A stretch of DNA of 64,000 bases, taken from Oscillospiraceae bacterium. GTDB lineage: Bacteria > Bacillota > Clostridia > Oscillospirales > Oscillospiraceae. The translations under genes and the position numbers were made by a program. Under the pieces are notes generated by a model. The model was not told the origin of the DNA, ran no database searches, and was given only the letters and a program-made list of their open reading frames with translations. The stretch lies in the NCBI GenBank assembly GCA_017540645.1, contig JAFYAQ010000011.1, positions 18,091 to 82,090 on the forward strand, read 5' to 3'. Positions 1-7,051 of this stretch are shown piece after piece. Position 1 is the stretch's first letter. Each line of letters begins with the position of its first letter.

Positions 1-41
1 ATCAGCGCCAGTTCCTGGGTGGGCGCGCTGGGAATGTGCAC
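1..41 (-). CDS. 5' end of a gene running off the left edge
   Basis: On the minus strand a GTG codon at 41-39 follows a strong ribosome-binding site, AGGGGGAG, with 7-base spacing. Thirteen codons are readable before the window ends. This is too little to identify a family. The good start signal and the gene-dense context are the only support. Confidence 0.25.
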   Translation of the reverse strand, partial: MHIPSAPTQELAL

Positions 42-76
42 GGCAATACTCCCCCTGTTACAAGAATTCAGACCCG

Positions 77-107
77 GTTTCTGCCGCGGCTTTGCCGCGG
101 CAGAAAC
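77..107 (-). terminator. Strong GC-rich hairpin after the Big_2 protein gene
   Basis: A perfect inverted repeat (77-90 with 94-107, 3-base loop) lies 8 bases past the stop of the secreted-protein gene. There is no clear U-run on either side, so it may be a weak terminator or an mRNA 3' end protector. Confidence 0.45.
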
Positions 108-114
108 ACCCTCT

Positions 115-1752
115 TCAATACCAGATCCAGCCGAACAGCAAAATCTCGATCAGCCACTGCCTGACAGAGTAGTTCACCAGCACCGGGCAGGTAGCCGTAG
201 CCTGCCCGTCCGCGGAGCGGCAGGTGATGACGGCGCTGCCGCGGCCCACGGCGTGGACGGTGCCGTCCGTATCCACCGTTGCCACCGATGGATCAGAGCT
301 CTCAAAGTACACCAGAGAGACGTCCACATTCACGGGCAGGACCCGGGCGCTCAGCTGCGCGGTCTCCTTATAGTGGATCAACAGCCGCGAGGGGGTGAGA
401 GTCACCTCGCTGGCGGCCACCTTGGCGGGGATGACCTCCTCTTCCAGCACCTCGCCGCAGTCGGCGCAAAGAAGCTGGCGGAGTCCCTCGACCCCGAAGT
501 CGGGCTCCCGGACCAGGACCCATTCCCCGGCCACATGGGGTGCGATGACCTGGCGCTCCACCACCTGGCCGCAGACGGTGCAGATCCTCTGCCGTTCGCC
601 GGAGGTCTCATAGGTGGCGGGCTGGCTGATCACCCAGTCCCCGGGCTGGTGGGTGGGGGGGACAAAGCTGTCGTCCCAGGTGTTGCCGCAGCCGGTGCAG
701 GTGTGGGTGGTATAGCCCCAGGTCGTGCAGTCCGCCTCGTGGACCACTTTGGTGAAGACGGGGTTATCACAGGTCTCGGGATTGAGCTTCACGTCGTAGT
801 CGAAAAGCTCGTTGCGCAGGAAGGTCTGGGAACACTCGCTCATGTTGGTATAGGTGAGAAGCTCGCCCACAAAGGACTCGCAGTAGGCCCGCCGGTCCTT
901 GTTGTCCTCAAAGAAGGTGATGATCCCGTTCACAGCGCAGCCGGTGATCTTGCCCAGTTCCTCGCTTTTGTCGTACTGGTAGTACATGCCCATCAGCCCG
1001 CCGTTGTGGGCATAGCCCCGGCAGGCGTCGTAGCCGTCGATGTTCACGCTGCAGTTGTAGATATCCCCGTTGCCGCAGGAGAGGATGCCGCCCATGAACT
1101 CTTCGCACCATACCCCGTCGTCACACGCATCGTCGAAGATCAGAGTCACATCGACGCTGCAGCCGTGGAAAATGGCGGTGCCGAAGCCCACCAGACCGCC
1201 CACGCCGGCGTTGCTGCTGGGTCGGGGCTTGGAGCTGTTGGCGGCGTTCATGGTGCAGGCCGCCACAAGGGTCAGACGGGCGTCCCGCAAAGCGCAGTTT
1301 TGGATCAGGGAGTTTTTGGCATAGCCCGCAAGGGCACCGACAAAACAGTGTCCGGCGCTTGTCACATTGATCTCCACGCCCCGGAGCTGGAGGTTTTTCA
1401 CCTCCGCGCCGTCCAGCACGGAGAAGAACCCGGCGAACTCAGAGTCATACTTTTTGTTGTTGCCGTCCACCGTGTCCCGGTGGGTCATGCCCACGGTGTA
1501 GACCGAGAGATTATAAATGGTGTGGCCGTTGCCGTCCAGCTTGCCGGAAAAGGCGGGAGGCACCCAGGTCACGCCGGACATGTCGATGTCGCGGGTCAGG
1601 ATATAGCTGCCGTCGGGATCTGTCCCCAGCTTCAGCAGATCCTCCACCGTGGCCAGCTCCGTGGGGCCGTCCGCCGCCAGCGCCGCCGGGAAGACAGAGC
1701 TTAACAGCAGCAGACACAGAGCCAGGGCTGTCAGTCTTTTTTTCATCGTCAT
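115..1752 (-). CDS. Secreted GLUG/beta-helix-like protein with C-terminal Big_2 domain
   Basis: A 545-residue protein with a Sec signal peptide (basic MTMKKR, hydrophobic core, AlaXAla cut near residue 26). Residues 30-300 have the pattern 'YILTRDIDMSG...LDGNGHTI' seen in GLUG-type, beta-helix-like surface proteins. Residues 300-440 hold several CxxC pairs in repeated units (CTGCG, CTVCG, CADCG). Residues 445-525 form a bacterial Ig-like Big_2 domain. The end is an aromatic hydrophobic stretch, ILLFGWIWY. The start is supported by GGAGGAAG 5 bases upstream. It is likely exported and surface-exposed, but the ligand or role is unknown. The gene is monocistronic. Confidence 0.7.
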   Translation of the reverse strand: MTMKKRLTALALCLLLLSSVFPAALAADGPTELATVEDLLKLGTDPDGSYILTRDIDMSGVTWVPPAFSGKLDGNGHTIYNLSVYTVGMTHRDTVDGNNKKYDSEFAGFFSVLDGAEVKNLQLRGVEINVTSAGHCFVGALAGYAKNSLIQNCALRDARLTLVAACTMNAANSSKPRPSSNAGVGGLVGFGTAIFHGCSVDVTLIFDDACDDGVWCEEFMGGILSCGNGDIYNCSVNIDGYDACRGYAHNGGLMGMYYQYDKSEELGKITGCAVNGIITFFEDNKDRRAYCESFVGELLTYTNMSECSQTFLRNELFDYDVKLNPETCDNPVFTKVVHEADCTTWGYTTHTCTGCGNTWDDSFVPPTHQPGDWVISQPATYETSGERQRICTVCGQVVERQVIAPHVAGEWVLVREPDFGVEGLRQLLCADCGEVLEEEVIPAKVAASEVTLTPSRLLIHYKETAQLSARVLPVNVDVSLVYFESSDPSVATVDTDGTVHAVGRGSAVITCRSADGQATATCPVLVNYSVRQWLIEILLFGWIWY

Positions 1753-1790
1753 AGCGCTTCCTCCAATCGGGTTTTACCAGTGCGGAAAAA

Positions 1791-1856
1791 ATTATACCAC
1801 AGTTTTTTCGGAAAGAAAAGCGTTCTCTTCCCATTGGCGGGGATTTGCGGTATAAT
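1791..1856. promoter_or_regulatory. Divergent promoter region with two -10 boxes
   Basis: A TATAAT on the minus strand (1796-1791) and another on the plus strand (1851-1856) point to the secreted-protein gene and dus respectively. Neither has a good -35, so exact starts are uncertain. Confidence 0.35.
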
Positions 1857-1885
1857 TCATATATTCTCTGTGTGCGAGGTCGCCT

Positions 1886-2830
1886 ATGGACGTTCTGTTC
1901 GGCCCCATGGAGGGCATCACCACCAGCAGTTTCCGCCGTGTCCACGCCGCCATGTTTCCCGGCTGCGACGGGTATTACACCCCTTTTATCTCTCCCACCT
2001 GCGATCATATTTTCACCGCCCGGGAGCACCGGGAGATCGACCCGGAGCGGAATGAGGGCCTGCGGGTCGTCCCCCAGCTCCTGGGGAAAAATACGGAGGA
2101 CTTCCTCTGGGCCGCCCGGTGCCTGAAGGAACTGGGCTATGAGGAGGTCAACCTGAATCTGGGCTGCCCCTCCGCCACCGTCACCGCCAAGGGGAAGGGG
2201 GCCGGCCTGCTGCGCACGCCGGAGGTCCTGCGCTCCTTTCTGGACGGGATCTTTGCCCAGGCGCCGCTGCGCGTGTCCGTCAAGACCCGGCTGGGCTGGG
2301 CCCGGGCGGAGGAATTCCCCGCCCTGCTGGCGCTCTATAACCAGTATCCGATCGCGGAGCTGATCCTCCACGTCCGCACCCGTCAGGAGTTTTACACCCT
2401 GGGGGCGATCCACCGGGAGATGTTTGACTACGCCCTCCGGGAGAGCGCCGCCCCGGTGACCTATAACGGGGACCTGCTGACGGCGGCGGACGTGAAGGCC
2501 TTTGCCGAGGCCTATCCCCGGGCGGAGCGGGTCATGCTGGCCCGGGGCGCGGCGACAGACCCGGCTCTGTTCCGCGTCCTCCGGGGCGGCGCGCCGGTCA
2601 GCCGGGAGGAGCTGCGCGCCTTCCACCGGGCGCTGAGCGACGCCTACACCCGGGACATGGGGGCGCTCAACGCCATGCGCCGGATGAAGGAGCTGTGGCG
2701 GAACATGCTCAGCCTCTTTCAGGGCGGCGAGGCCCTGCGCTCCCGACTGGGCCGTATCGAAGATCCCCGGAAACTGGAGGACTTCGTCTCCCGGGTCCTC
2801 CGGGAACTGCCCATGGAGACGGAAGGTTGA
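1886..2830 (+). CDS. dus: tRNA-dihydrouridine synthase
   Basis: A 314-residue FMN enzyme that reduces uridines in the tRNA D-loop with NAD(P)H. It has the family landmarks in order: an N-terminal GPMEGIT, the active-site segment NLGCPSATV with the catalytic Cys near residue 94, HVRTR near 162 for substrate and FMN contact, YNGDL near 194 and the phosphate-binding MLARGA near 220. Length fits the family. Which uridine it modifies cannot be told from sequence alone. It stands alone between a divergent gene and a convergent small gene whose stop lies 9 bases away. Confidence 0.9.
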   Translation: MDVLFGPMEGITTSSFRRVHAAMFPGCDGYYTPFISPTCDHIFTAREHREIDPERNEGLRVVPQLLGKNTEDFLWAARCLKELGYEEVNLNLGCPSATVTAKGKGAGLLRTPEVLRSFLDGIFAQAPLRVSVKTRLGWARAEEFPALLALYNQYPIAELILHVRTRQEFYTLGAIHREMFDYALRESAAPVTYNGDLLTAADVKAFAEAYPRAERVMLARGAATDPALFRVLRGGAPVSREELRAFHRALSDAYTRDMGALNAMRRMKELWRNMLSLFQGGEALRSRLGRIEDPRKLEDFVSRVLRELPMETEG

Positions 2831-2839
2831 CATAACATA

Positions 2840-3121
2840 CTATCCGCCGTCCCCGTCCAGAAAGCGCCAGAACACCCAGCGGTGGCTGCGGACGGTGTAG
2901 CGCAGCTCAAAGAGCCGCAGCCGTCCGCCCATTAGGGCCAGACAGTCAAAGCGAAAGGCTTCGATCCCCCGATAGCTGATCTCCTCGCTGTGGCGTATTT
3001 TGCGTATCCGCACCGTCAGACGCTCGCCCTCTTCCCCCTCCAGGCGGAACCGGGCGGGGAGAAGGGTGCCGTCCGGGCTGCAGGTGGCGATCATCTCCAC
3101 CGGCCGATTGGCAGCATCCAT
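2840..3121 (-). CDS. Small conserved-type protein under a LexA-like operator
   Basis: A 93-residue soluble protein of unknown function, rich in Arg and Glu. It is predicted as mostly beta-strand: a tagline PDGTLLPARF, then an alternating charged/hydrophobic RLTVRIRKI, then YRGIEAFRFDC and LFELRYTV. The start ATG at 3121 has AGGAGA 9 bases upstream. Its near-consensus promoter is covered by an inverted repeat shared with the divergent LexA-like gene, so it is probably repressed by that protein and induced on DNA damage. In related genomes I would expect such a gene near a Y-family polymerase, but none is present here. Confidence 0.6.
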   Translation of the reverse strand: MDAANRPVEMIATCSPDGTLLPARFRLEGEEGERLTVRIRKIRHSEEISYRGIEAFRFDCLALMGGRLRLFELRYTVRSHRWVFWRFLDGDGG

Positions 3122-3126
3122 GGCAA

Positions 3127-3178
3127 AATTCTCCTAATAAGCTAATAACCGCATTATAACTCGCTTATTAGGAGAATT
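3127..3178. promoter_or_regulatory. Operator: 16-bp perfect inverted repeat plus a third half-site
   Basis: AATTCTCCTAATAAGC (3127-3142) is repeated as its reverse complement at 3163-3178, with 20 bp between. A third copy of the core, GCTAATAA, starts at 3141. The right arm covers the -35 and the left arm covers the ribosome-binding site of the minus-strand gene, while the -10 sits in the middle. Only the left arm would be transcribed, so this is a DNA operator and not an RNA hairpin. Confidence 0.7.
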
Positions 3179-3181
3179 CAA
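3153..3181 (-). promoter_or_regulatory. Promoter of the small operator-controlled gene
   Basis: TTGAAT (3181-3176), a 17-bp spacer, then TATAAT (3158-3153), nearly consensus. It lies inside the inverted-repeat operator. Confidence 0.75.
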
Positions 3182-3214
3182 GAGGATTTTTTCGCCTGTT
3201 GAGAGAATTTCCGC

Positions 3215-3243
3215 TTGCGCTTTTCCCGGCGATGATATATAGT
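3215..3243 (+). promoter_or_regulatory. Promoter of the LexA-like regulator gene
   Basis: TTGCGC (3215-3220), 17 bp, TATAGT (3238-3243). It starts 36 bp from the operator, so autoregulation through the same site is possible but less direct. Confidence 0.6.
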
Positions 3244-3282
3244 ATCCGTAGAAAAACATCCTTTTACAGAAGGAGGGGCCAT

Positions 3283-3882
3283 ATGGACAACAGCTTCGGC
3301 AGTCGGCTCTCCGCCCACAGGAAGGCGGCGGGCTTCAACCAGACCCAGGTGGCCCGGCGCATGACGGCGGCGGGCTTCCCGGTCCGGACCCAGGCGGTCA
3401 GCAAGTGGGAGACCGGGCAGACCATGCCCAGCGCCCGACAGCTGGTGGAGCTGTGCCGGCTCTACGGCATCCGGGACGTGGTGGCCGCCTTTGACCCGCC
3501 CGCGGCGGAGCGCGGCCCGATCCGCGTCCTGCCCCTCTACCATCTGGCGGTGTCCGCCGGCACGGGCGAATTTCTGGACGGCGCCGGGTATGACAGCGTG
3601 GAGGTGGGGGAGGAGGTCTCTCCGGACGCGGACTTTGGGGTGCGCATTGCCGGTGACAGCATGGAGCCACGCTTCGTCCACGGGCAGATCGTCTGGGTCC
3701 ACCGACAGCAGGAGCTGCAGAGCGGACAGATCGGCATTTTCCTCTTCAACGGCGCCGGCTACTGCAAGCGGCTGGAGCGGCGGGGGGAGAGGGTGGAACT
3801 GGTGTCCCTGAATCCCCGCTATGCCCCCCTTCCCGTCACGGCGGCGGATGAGCTGCGGGTGTTCGGGAAAGTGGTGGGATGA
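3283..3882 (+). CDS. LexA-like repressor: XRE helix-turn-helix plus S24 peptidase
   Basis: A 199-residue transcription factor. Residues 5-60 form an XRE helix-turn-helix (TQVARRM...TQAVSKWETG). Residues 80-199 form a LexA/S24 self-cleavage domain: a probable Ala92-Gly93 cleavage site, catalytic Ser126 in GDSMEPRF and a candidate catalytic Lys162 in YCKRLER. All parts needed for RecA-stimulated autocleavage are present. LexA proper carries a winged helix, so this is a CI/LexA-like XRE type. I chose ATG 3283, which has AAGGAGG 8 bases upstream, over a longer in-frame start at 3199 that would overlap the promoter. It probably represses the divergent gene. Confidence 0.85.
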   Translation: MDNSFGSRLSAHRKAAGFNQTQVARRMTAAGFPVRTQAVSKWETGQTMPSARQLVELCRLYGIRDVVAAFDPPAAERGPIRVLPLYHLAVSAGTGEFLDGAGYDSVEVGEEVSPDADFGVRIAGDSMEPRFVHGQIVWVHRQQELQSGQIGIFLFNGAGYCKRLERRGERVELVSLNPRYAPLPVTAADELRVFGKVVG

Positions 3883-3883
3883 C

Positions 3884-3912
3884 TTGCATTCCTCCTGCGG
3901 TCCGGCTATAAT
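3884..3912 (+). promoter_or_regulatory. Promoter of the PAP2-barstar gene
   Basis: TTGCAT (3884-3889), 17 bp, TATAAT (3907-3912). It immediately follows the repressor stop codon, so the phosphatase gene has its own transcript. Confidence 0.7.
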
Positions 3913-3971
3913 CAATATAATAAGACCCTCCGGACAGATCCGGATAGTTTACATAAAATTGGAGGTATCCC

Positions 3972-5048
3972 ATGGAATTGACTGCGGTTGCCCCGATGGA
4001 ACTGACCGCCATTGCCGTCTGGCTGAACACCGCTTTCGCGGCCTTTGACGAGAGCGTTGCCATTGCGATCCACAAGCTGTATGAGGCGGCCCCCGGCTTC
4101 TTCACACCCTTCCTTACGCTGATCAGCCTGATGGGAAAGGGCGGCGCCTTTCTCATTTTACTGTCGCTGTGTCTGATCGTCTTCCGTCCCACCCGGCGCT
4201 ACGGCACCGCCATGCTCCTGGGTCTGGCCATCGGCGCGCTGATCACCAACATCGCCGTGAAACCCCTGGTGGCGCGGCCCCGGCCATACACCTGGGACGG
4301 CAGCGTGTACCAGCGCTTCTGGCACCAGCTGGGCGAGCATGTGGAGAGCGACAAAAGCTTCCCCTCCGGCCACATGACCGCCGCCATGGCTTTTTCCACG
4401 GCGCTGTTCCTCCGGGGCAACCGGAAGATCAGCTGGACCATCTTCTTCTTCGCCTTTGCCATGGGCATCTCCCGGATCTATCTGAGCGTCCATTACGCCA
4501 CGGACGTGCTGGGCGGCGTGGTGACCGGCGCCGTCGGCGGTACGGCGGGCTATATCCTCTCCCTGCGTCTGCCGGAGAGCTATTACCGGGGCGACGCCCG
4601 CAGACTGCTCCCCGGCTGGAAGCAGCAGGGCCGGCACCAGGCCGTCCGGGAGGAACAGCGCGAAGAGCTGGTGATCGACGGGGACAACTTCTCCGACCTC
4701 CGGGGCTTTTATGCGGAGATCGACCGGCTGTTCCGGCCCGAGACGCCCACCTGCGGGCTGGACGCCCTGAACGATGTGCTGCGGGGCGGACTGGGCGGCA
4801 AGACTACGGGGGAGCCTGTGGTGATCCGCTGGGTCCACGCGGACAAGAGCCGGGAAGATCTGGGCTATGAGACCACGGCGAAGTACTATGAGGCCGCGCT
4901 GGAGCGTGTCCACCCCAACAACCGGGAGCGGATGGAGCGCCGGCTGGAGCAGGCCAGAGCCGGGGAGGGGGAGACCCTCTTTGACCGGATCTGCACCCTG
5001 ATCCGCCGCACGGACACCGGCCACGACTGCGAGCTGATCCTGGAATAA
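3972..5048 (+). CDS. PAP2-family membrane phosphatase fused to a barstar-like domain
   Basis: 358 residues. Residues 1-200 are a PAP2 phosphatase with about six membrane segments and all three catalytic motifs: KPLVARPRP (97-105), PSGH (131-134) and SRIYLSVHYATD (167-178). Such enzymes usually dephosphorylate undecaprenyl pyrophosphate or other lipid phosphates on the outer membrane face. After a basic linker, residues 233-358 look like the longer class of barstar (RNase inhibitor) domain: VIDGDNFSDLRGFYAEI, LDALNDVLRGG, VIRWVHADKSREDLGY and a C-terminal HPNNRER...GEGETLFDRI. I recognise this by pattern and not from a search. GGAGG 6 bases upstream fixes the start. A barstar part would be cytoplasmic if the C-terminus faces inward. 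Confidence 0.75.
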   Translation: MELTAVAPMELTAIAVWLNTAFAAFDESVAIAIHKLYEAAPGFFTPFLTLISLMGKGGAFLILLSLCLIVFRPTRRYGTAMLLGLAIGALITNIAVKPLVARPRPYTWDGSVYQRFWHQLGEHVESDKSFPSGHMTAAMAFSTALFLRGNRKISWTIFFFAFAMGISRIYLSVHYATDVLGGVVTGAVGGTAGYILSLRLPESYYRGDARRLLPGWKQQGRHQAVREEQREELVIDGDNFSDLRGFYAEIDRLFRPETPTCGLDALNDVLRGGLGGKTTGEPVVIRWVHADKSREDLGYETTAKYYEAALERVHPNNRERMERRLEQARAGEGETLFDRICTLIRRTDTGHDCELILE

Positions 5049-5054
5049 AAAGAG

Positions 5055-5081
5055 ACCCGAAGGGAAAATTTCCCTTCGGGT
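5055..5081 (+). terminator. Terminator after the PAP2-barstar gene
   Basis: A 13-bp palindromic stem ACCCGAAGGGAAA / TTTCCCTTCGGGT, 7 bases past the stop. The following U-run is short. Confidence 0.6.
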
Positions 5082-5083
5082 TA

Positions 5084-5120
5084 TTGACATGCACAATACT
5101 TCGTGATACGATGTATTACG
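5084..5120 (+). promoter_or_regulatory. padR promoter with overlapping dyad operator
   Basis: TTGACA (5084-5089), 17 bp, TACGAT (5107-5112). The dyad CGTGATAC-GAT-GTATTACG (5102-5120, 7 of 8 bp matched) sits on the -10, as expected for PadR autorepression. Confidence 0.65.
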
Positions 5121-5136
5121 AGAAAGGAGGTATACG

Positions 5137-5457
5137 ATGGACAATCAGATGAAGCGCGGCCTGCTGGACGTTTGCGTTTTGGCCGCCATCAAAGACCAGG
5201 ATTCCTACGGCTATCAGATCATCAAGGATATGAAGCCCTACATGGCCCTGTCTGAATCGACCTTATATACCATCCTCAAACGACTGGAGGCGGCGGAGCT
5301 TCTCACGGTCCGCAGCGCAGAGCACGGCGGCAGGCTCCGAAAGTATTATCACATCACCGACGCCGGGCGGCGGCGGCTCCGGGAATTCAAGGTCGAGTGG
5401 AGAGAGATCATCTCCCTTTATCAATTCATCACCAGGGAGGAGGATGACAATGTATAA
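5137..5457 (+). CDS. PadR-family transcriptional regulator
   Basis: A 106-residue PadR repressor of the short s1 type. It has a winged helix (residues 8-80: LLDVCVLAAIKDQDSYGYQI, then SESTLYTILKRL as recognition helix and GGRLRKYYHIT as the wing) and a short C-terminal dimerisation helix. It overlaps the next gene and heads a three-gene operon with DUF1700 and DUF4097 membrane proteins, a common Firmicutes arrangement for sensing envelope stress. The dyad on its promoter suggests negative autoregulation of the whole operon. Confidence 0.9.
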   Translation: MDNQMKRGLLDVCVLAAIKDQDSYGYQIIKDMKPYMALSESTLYTILKRLEAAELLTVRSAEHGGRLRKYYHITDAGRRRLREFKVEWREIISLYQFITREEDDNV

Positions 5458-6049
5458 GCGGGAATTCCTTGCCCGACTGCGAGAGGGCCTGTCCGGCCTG
5501 CCCTGGGACGACGTGGCCGAGCGCCTGAACTTTTTCAGCGAGAGCATCGACGACCGGATGGAGGACGGCCTGACGGAAGAGGAGGCCGTAGAGGAGCTGG
5601 GCCCGGTGGAGGAGATCATCGCCCAGATCATAGCGGAAACGCCTCTGACCCGCATTGTACGGGAAAAGGTGCGTCCAAAGCGGCGGATGCAGCCATGGGA
5701 GATCGTGCTTCTGGTCCTGGGCTCTCCTCTCTGGCTTGCGCTGCTGATTGCCGCGTTTGCCGTTGTTATCTCCGTATACGCCGTCCTTTGGTCGCTGGTT
5801 TTGTCCCTGTGGGCCGTGGAGGCGGCGCTGACTGTCAGCGCCCTGGCCGCCGCGGCGTCGGGGATCCTCCTGTTCGGTCACGGCGGGCTGCTGCGGCTGA
5901 CCCTGTTTTCCGGTGGCAGCGTGCTTGCGGGACTGTCCATCTTCCTGTTCTTTGGCAGTCGGGCGGCGACCCGCGGGGCCGCATGGCTGACGAAGCGGAT
6001 CGCACAATGGATCAAGTCTCTTTTTGTCGGAAAGGAGAGCGCAATATGA
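5450..6049 (+). CDS. DUF1700 membrane protein
   Basis: 199 residues. Residues 1-60 are the soluble DUF1700 helical region (YKREFLARLREGL, then TEEEAVEELGPVEEII). Residues 80-170 hold about three to four membrane helices. The ATG at 5450 overlaps the padR stop and is spaced 8 bases from GGAGG, which fits better than the ATG at 5444, only 2 to 3 bases from it. DUF1700 proteins are membrane partners of DUF4097 proteins under PadR control. The biochemical role is unknown. Confidence 0.8.
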   Translation: MYKREFLARLREGLSGLPWDDVAERLNFFSESIDDRMEDGLTEEEAVEELGPVEEIIAQIIAETPLTRIVREKVRPKRRMQPWEIVLLVLGSPLWLALLIAAFAVVISVYAVLWSLVLSLWAVEAALTVSALAAAASGILLFGHGGLLRLTLFSGGSVLAGLSIFLFFGSRAATRGAAWLTKRIAQWIKSLFVGKESAI

Positions 6050-7008
6050 GGCGGACAACGATCTGGCTGGTGACGGCGGCGGCGCTGATCCTGGTGGGAG
6101 CCGGAGGTCTGGCCCTGGCCATGGCGCTCAGCAACGGGGATTTTTCCCAGCTGAGCACCACGAGCTACGAGACAAAAACGGTTGACATAACAGAACAATT
6201 CCGGGATATTTCCCTCCGGACCGGAGAGGAGGACGTCCTCTTTGTTCCCTCCGCGGACGGGGCGTGCCGTGTCGTCTTCCGTGTATGGGAAAAGGTCAGC
6301 TGCACCGCCGCGGTCGAGGACTCCGCGCTGCGCATTGAGACGCAGGACGGCCGGAGCGCCGCAGAAAAGATCAGCGTTTTCTCCATGGAAAGCCCCAGCG
6401 TTACCGTCTATCTGCCACGGGCCGACTACGGCGCACTCCTCATGGAAGGGAGCACAGGTGACGTGGAGATGGACGCGGAGCACCGGTTTGAGCGGGCGGA
6501 AATTTCCGCCGGCACGGGGGATGTGAACTGGAAGGCCTCCCTGTCGGGGGCCCTGCGGATCGAACTGAGTACCGGTGACATCCGTCTGGACGGCATATCC
6601 GCCGGAGAGCTTGCCCTATCCGTATCTACCGGCGGGGTGAATCTGCATTCCGTGAACTGCCGGGGCGGGATCACCATCGGCGTCAGCACAGGCAAGGCGA
6701 GCCTCTCGAATGTCCGCTGCCGGAGCCTCCGCTCTGCCGGGAGCACGGGTGATATCCGCCTGGAGGATCTGATCGCGGAGGAGGGGATCTCCGTCGAGAG
6801 GAGCACGGGGGACGTGGAGCTCCGGGGCTGCGACGCCGCAGAGCTCTTCATTAAAACAAGTACTGGCGATGTCAGCGGCTCGCTGCTCTCACCGAAGAGG
6901 TACGTCACCCACAGCGACACAGGCCGCGTGGAGATACCCGAATCCTTCGACGGCGGCAAATGCGAGATCCGCACGACCACAGGGAATATCCTCCTCCGCG
7001 AGGACTGA
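6046..7008 (+). CDS. DUF4097 beta-helix protein with STGDV repeats
   Basis: 320 residues: one N-terminal membrane anchor (residues 5-27), then an extracytoplasmic domain with about ten copies of a repeat centred on (S/G)TGDV. Examples are GSTGDVEM, LSTGDIRL, GSTGDIRL and RSTGDVEL, about 20 residues apart, which build a right-handed beta-helix typical of DUF4097 adhesin-like proteins. ATG 6046 overlaps the upstream stop (ATGA), so translation is coupled. Low-complexity binding is likely, but no catalytic motif is visible. It is the last gene of the operon and is followed by a strong terminator. Confidence 0.85.
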   Translation: MRRTTIWLVTAAALILVGAGGLALAMALSNGDFSQLSTTSYETKTVDITEQFRDISLRTGEEDVLFVPSADGACRVVFRVWEKVSCTAAVEDSALRIETQDGRSAAEKISVFSMESPSVTVYLPRADYGALLMEGSTGDVEMDAEHRFERAEISAGTGDVNWKASLSGALRIELSTGDIRLDGISAGELALSVSTGGVNLHSVNCRGGITIGVSTGKASLSNVRCRSLRSAGSTGDIRLEDLIAEEGISVERSTGDVELRGCDAAELFIKTSTGDVSGSLLSPKRYVTHSDTGRVEIPESFDGGKCEIRTTTGNILLRED

Positions 7009-7013
7009 AACGA

Positions 7014-7051
7014 ACGCCGCCCGGGGAAAACCCGGGCGGCGTAATTTTTTT
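7014..7051 (+). terminator. Intrinsic terminator of the padR operon
   Basis: A 12-bp GC-rich stem (7014-7025 with 7031-7042, GAAAA loop) followed by TAATTTTTTT. Confidence 0.9.

Noticed and set aside
3199..3282. Longer N-terminus of the LexA-like protein
   Set aside because: It would start upstream of the promoter -10 and has no ribosome site. ATG 3283 has AAGGAGG.
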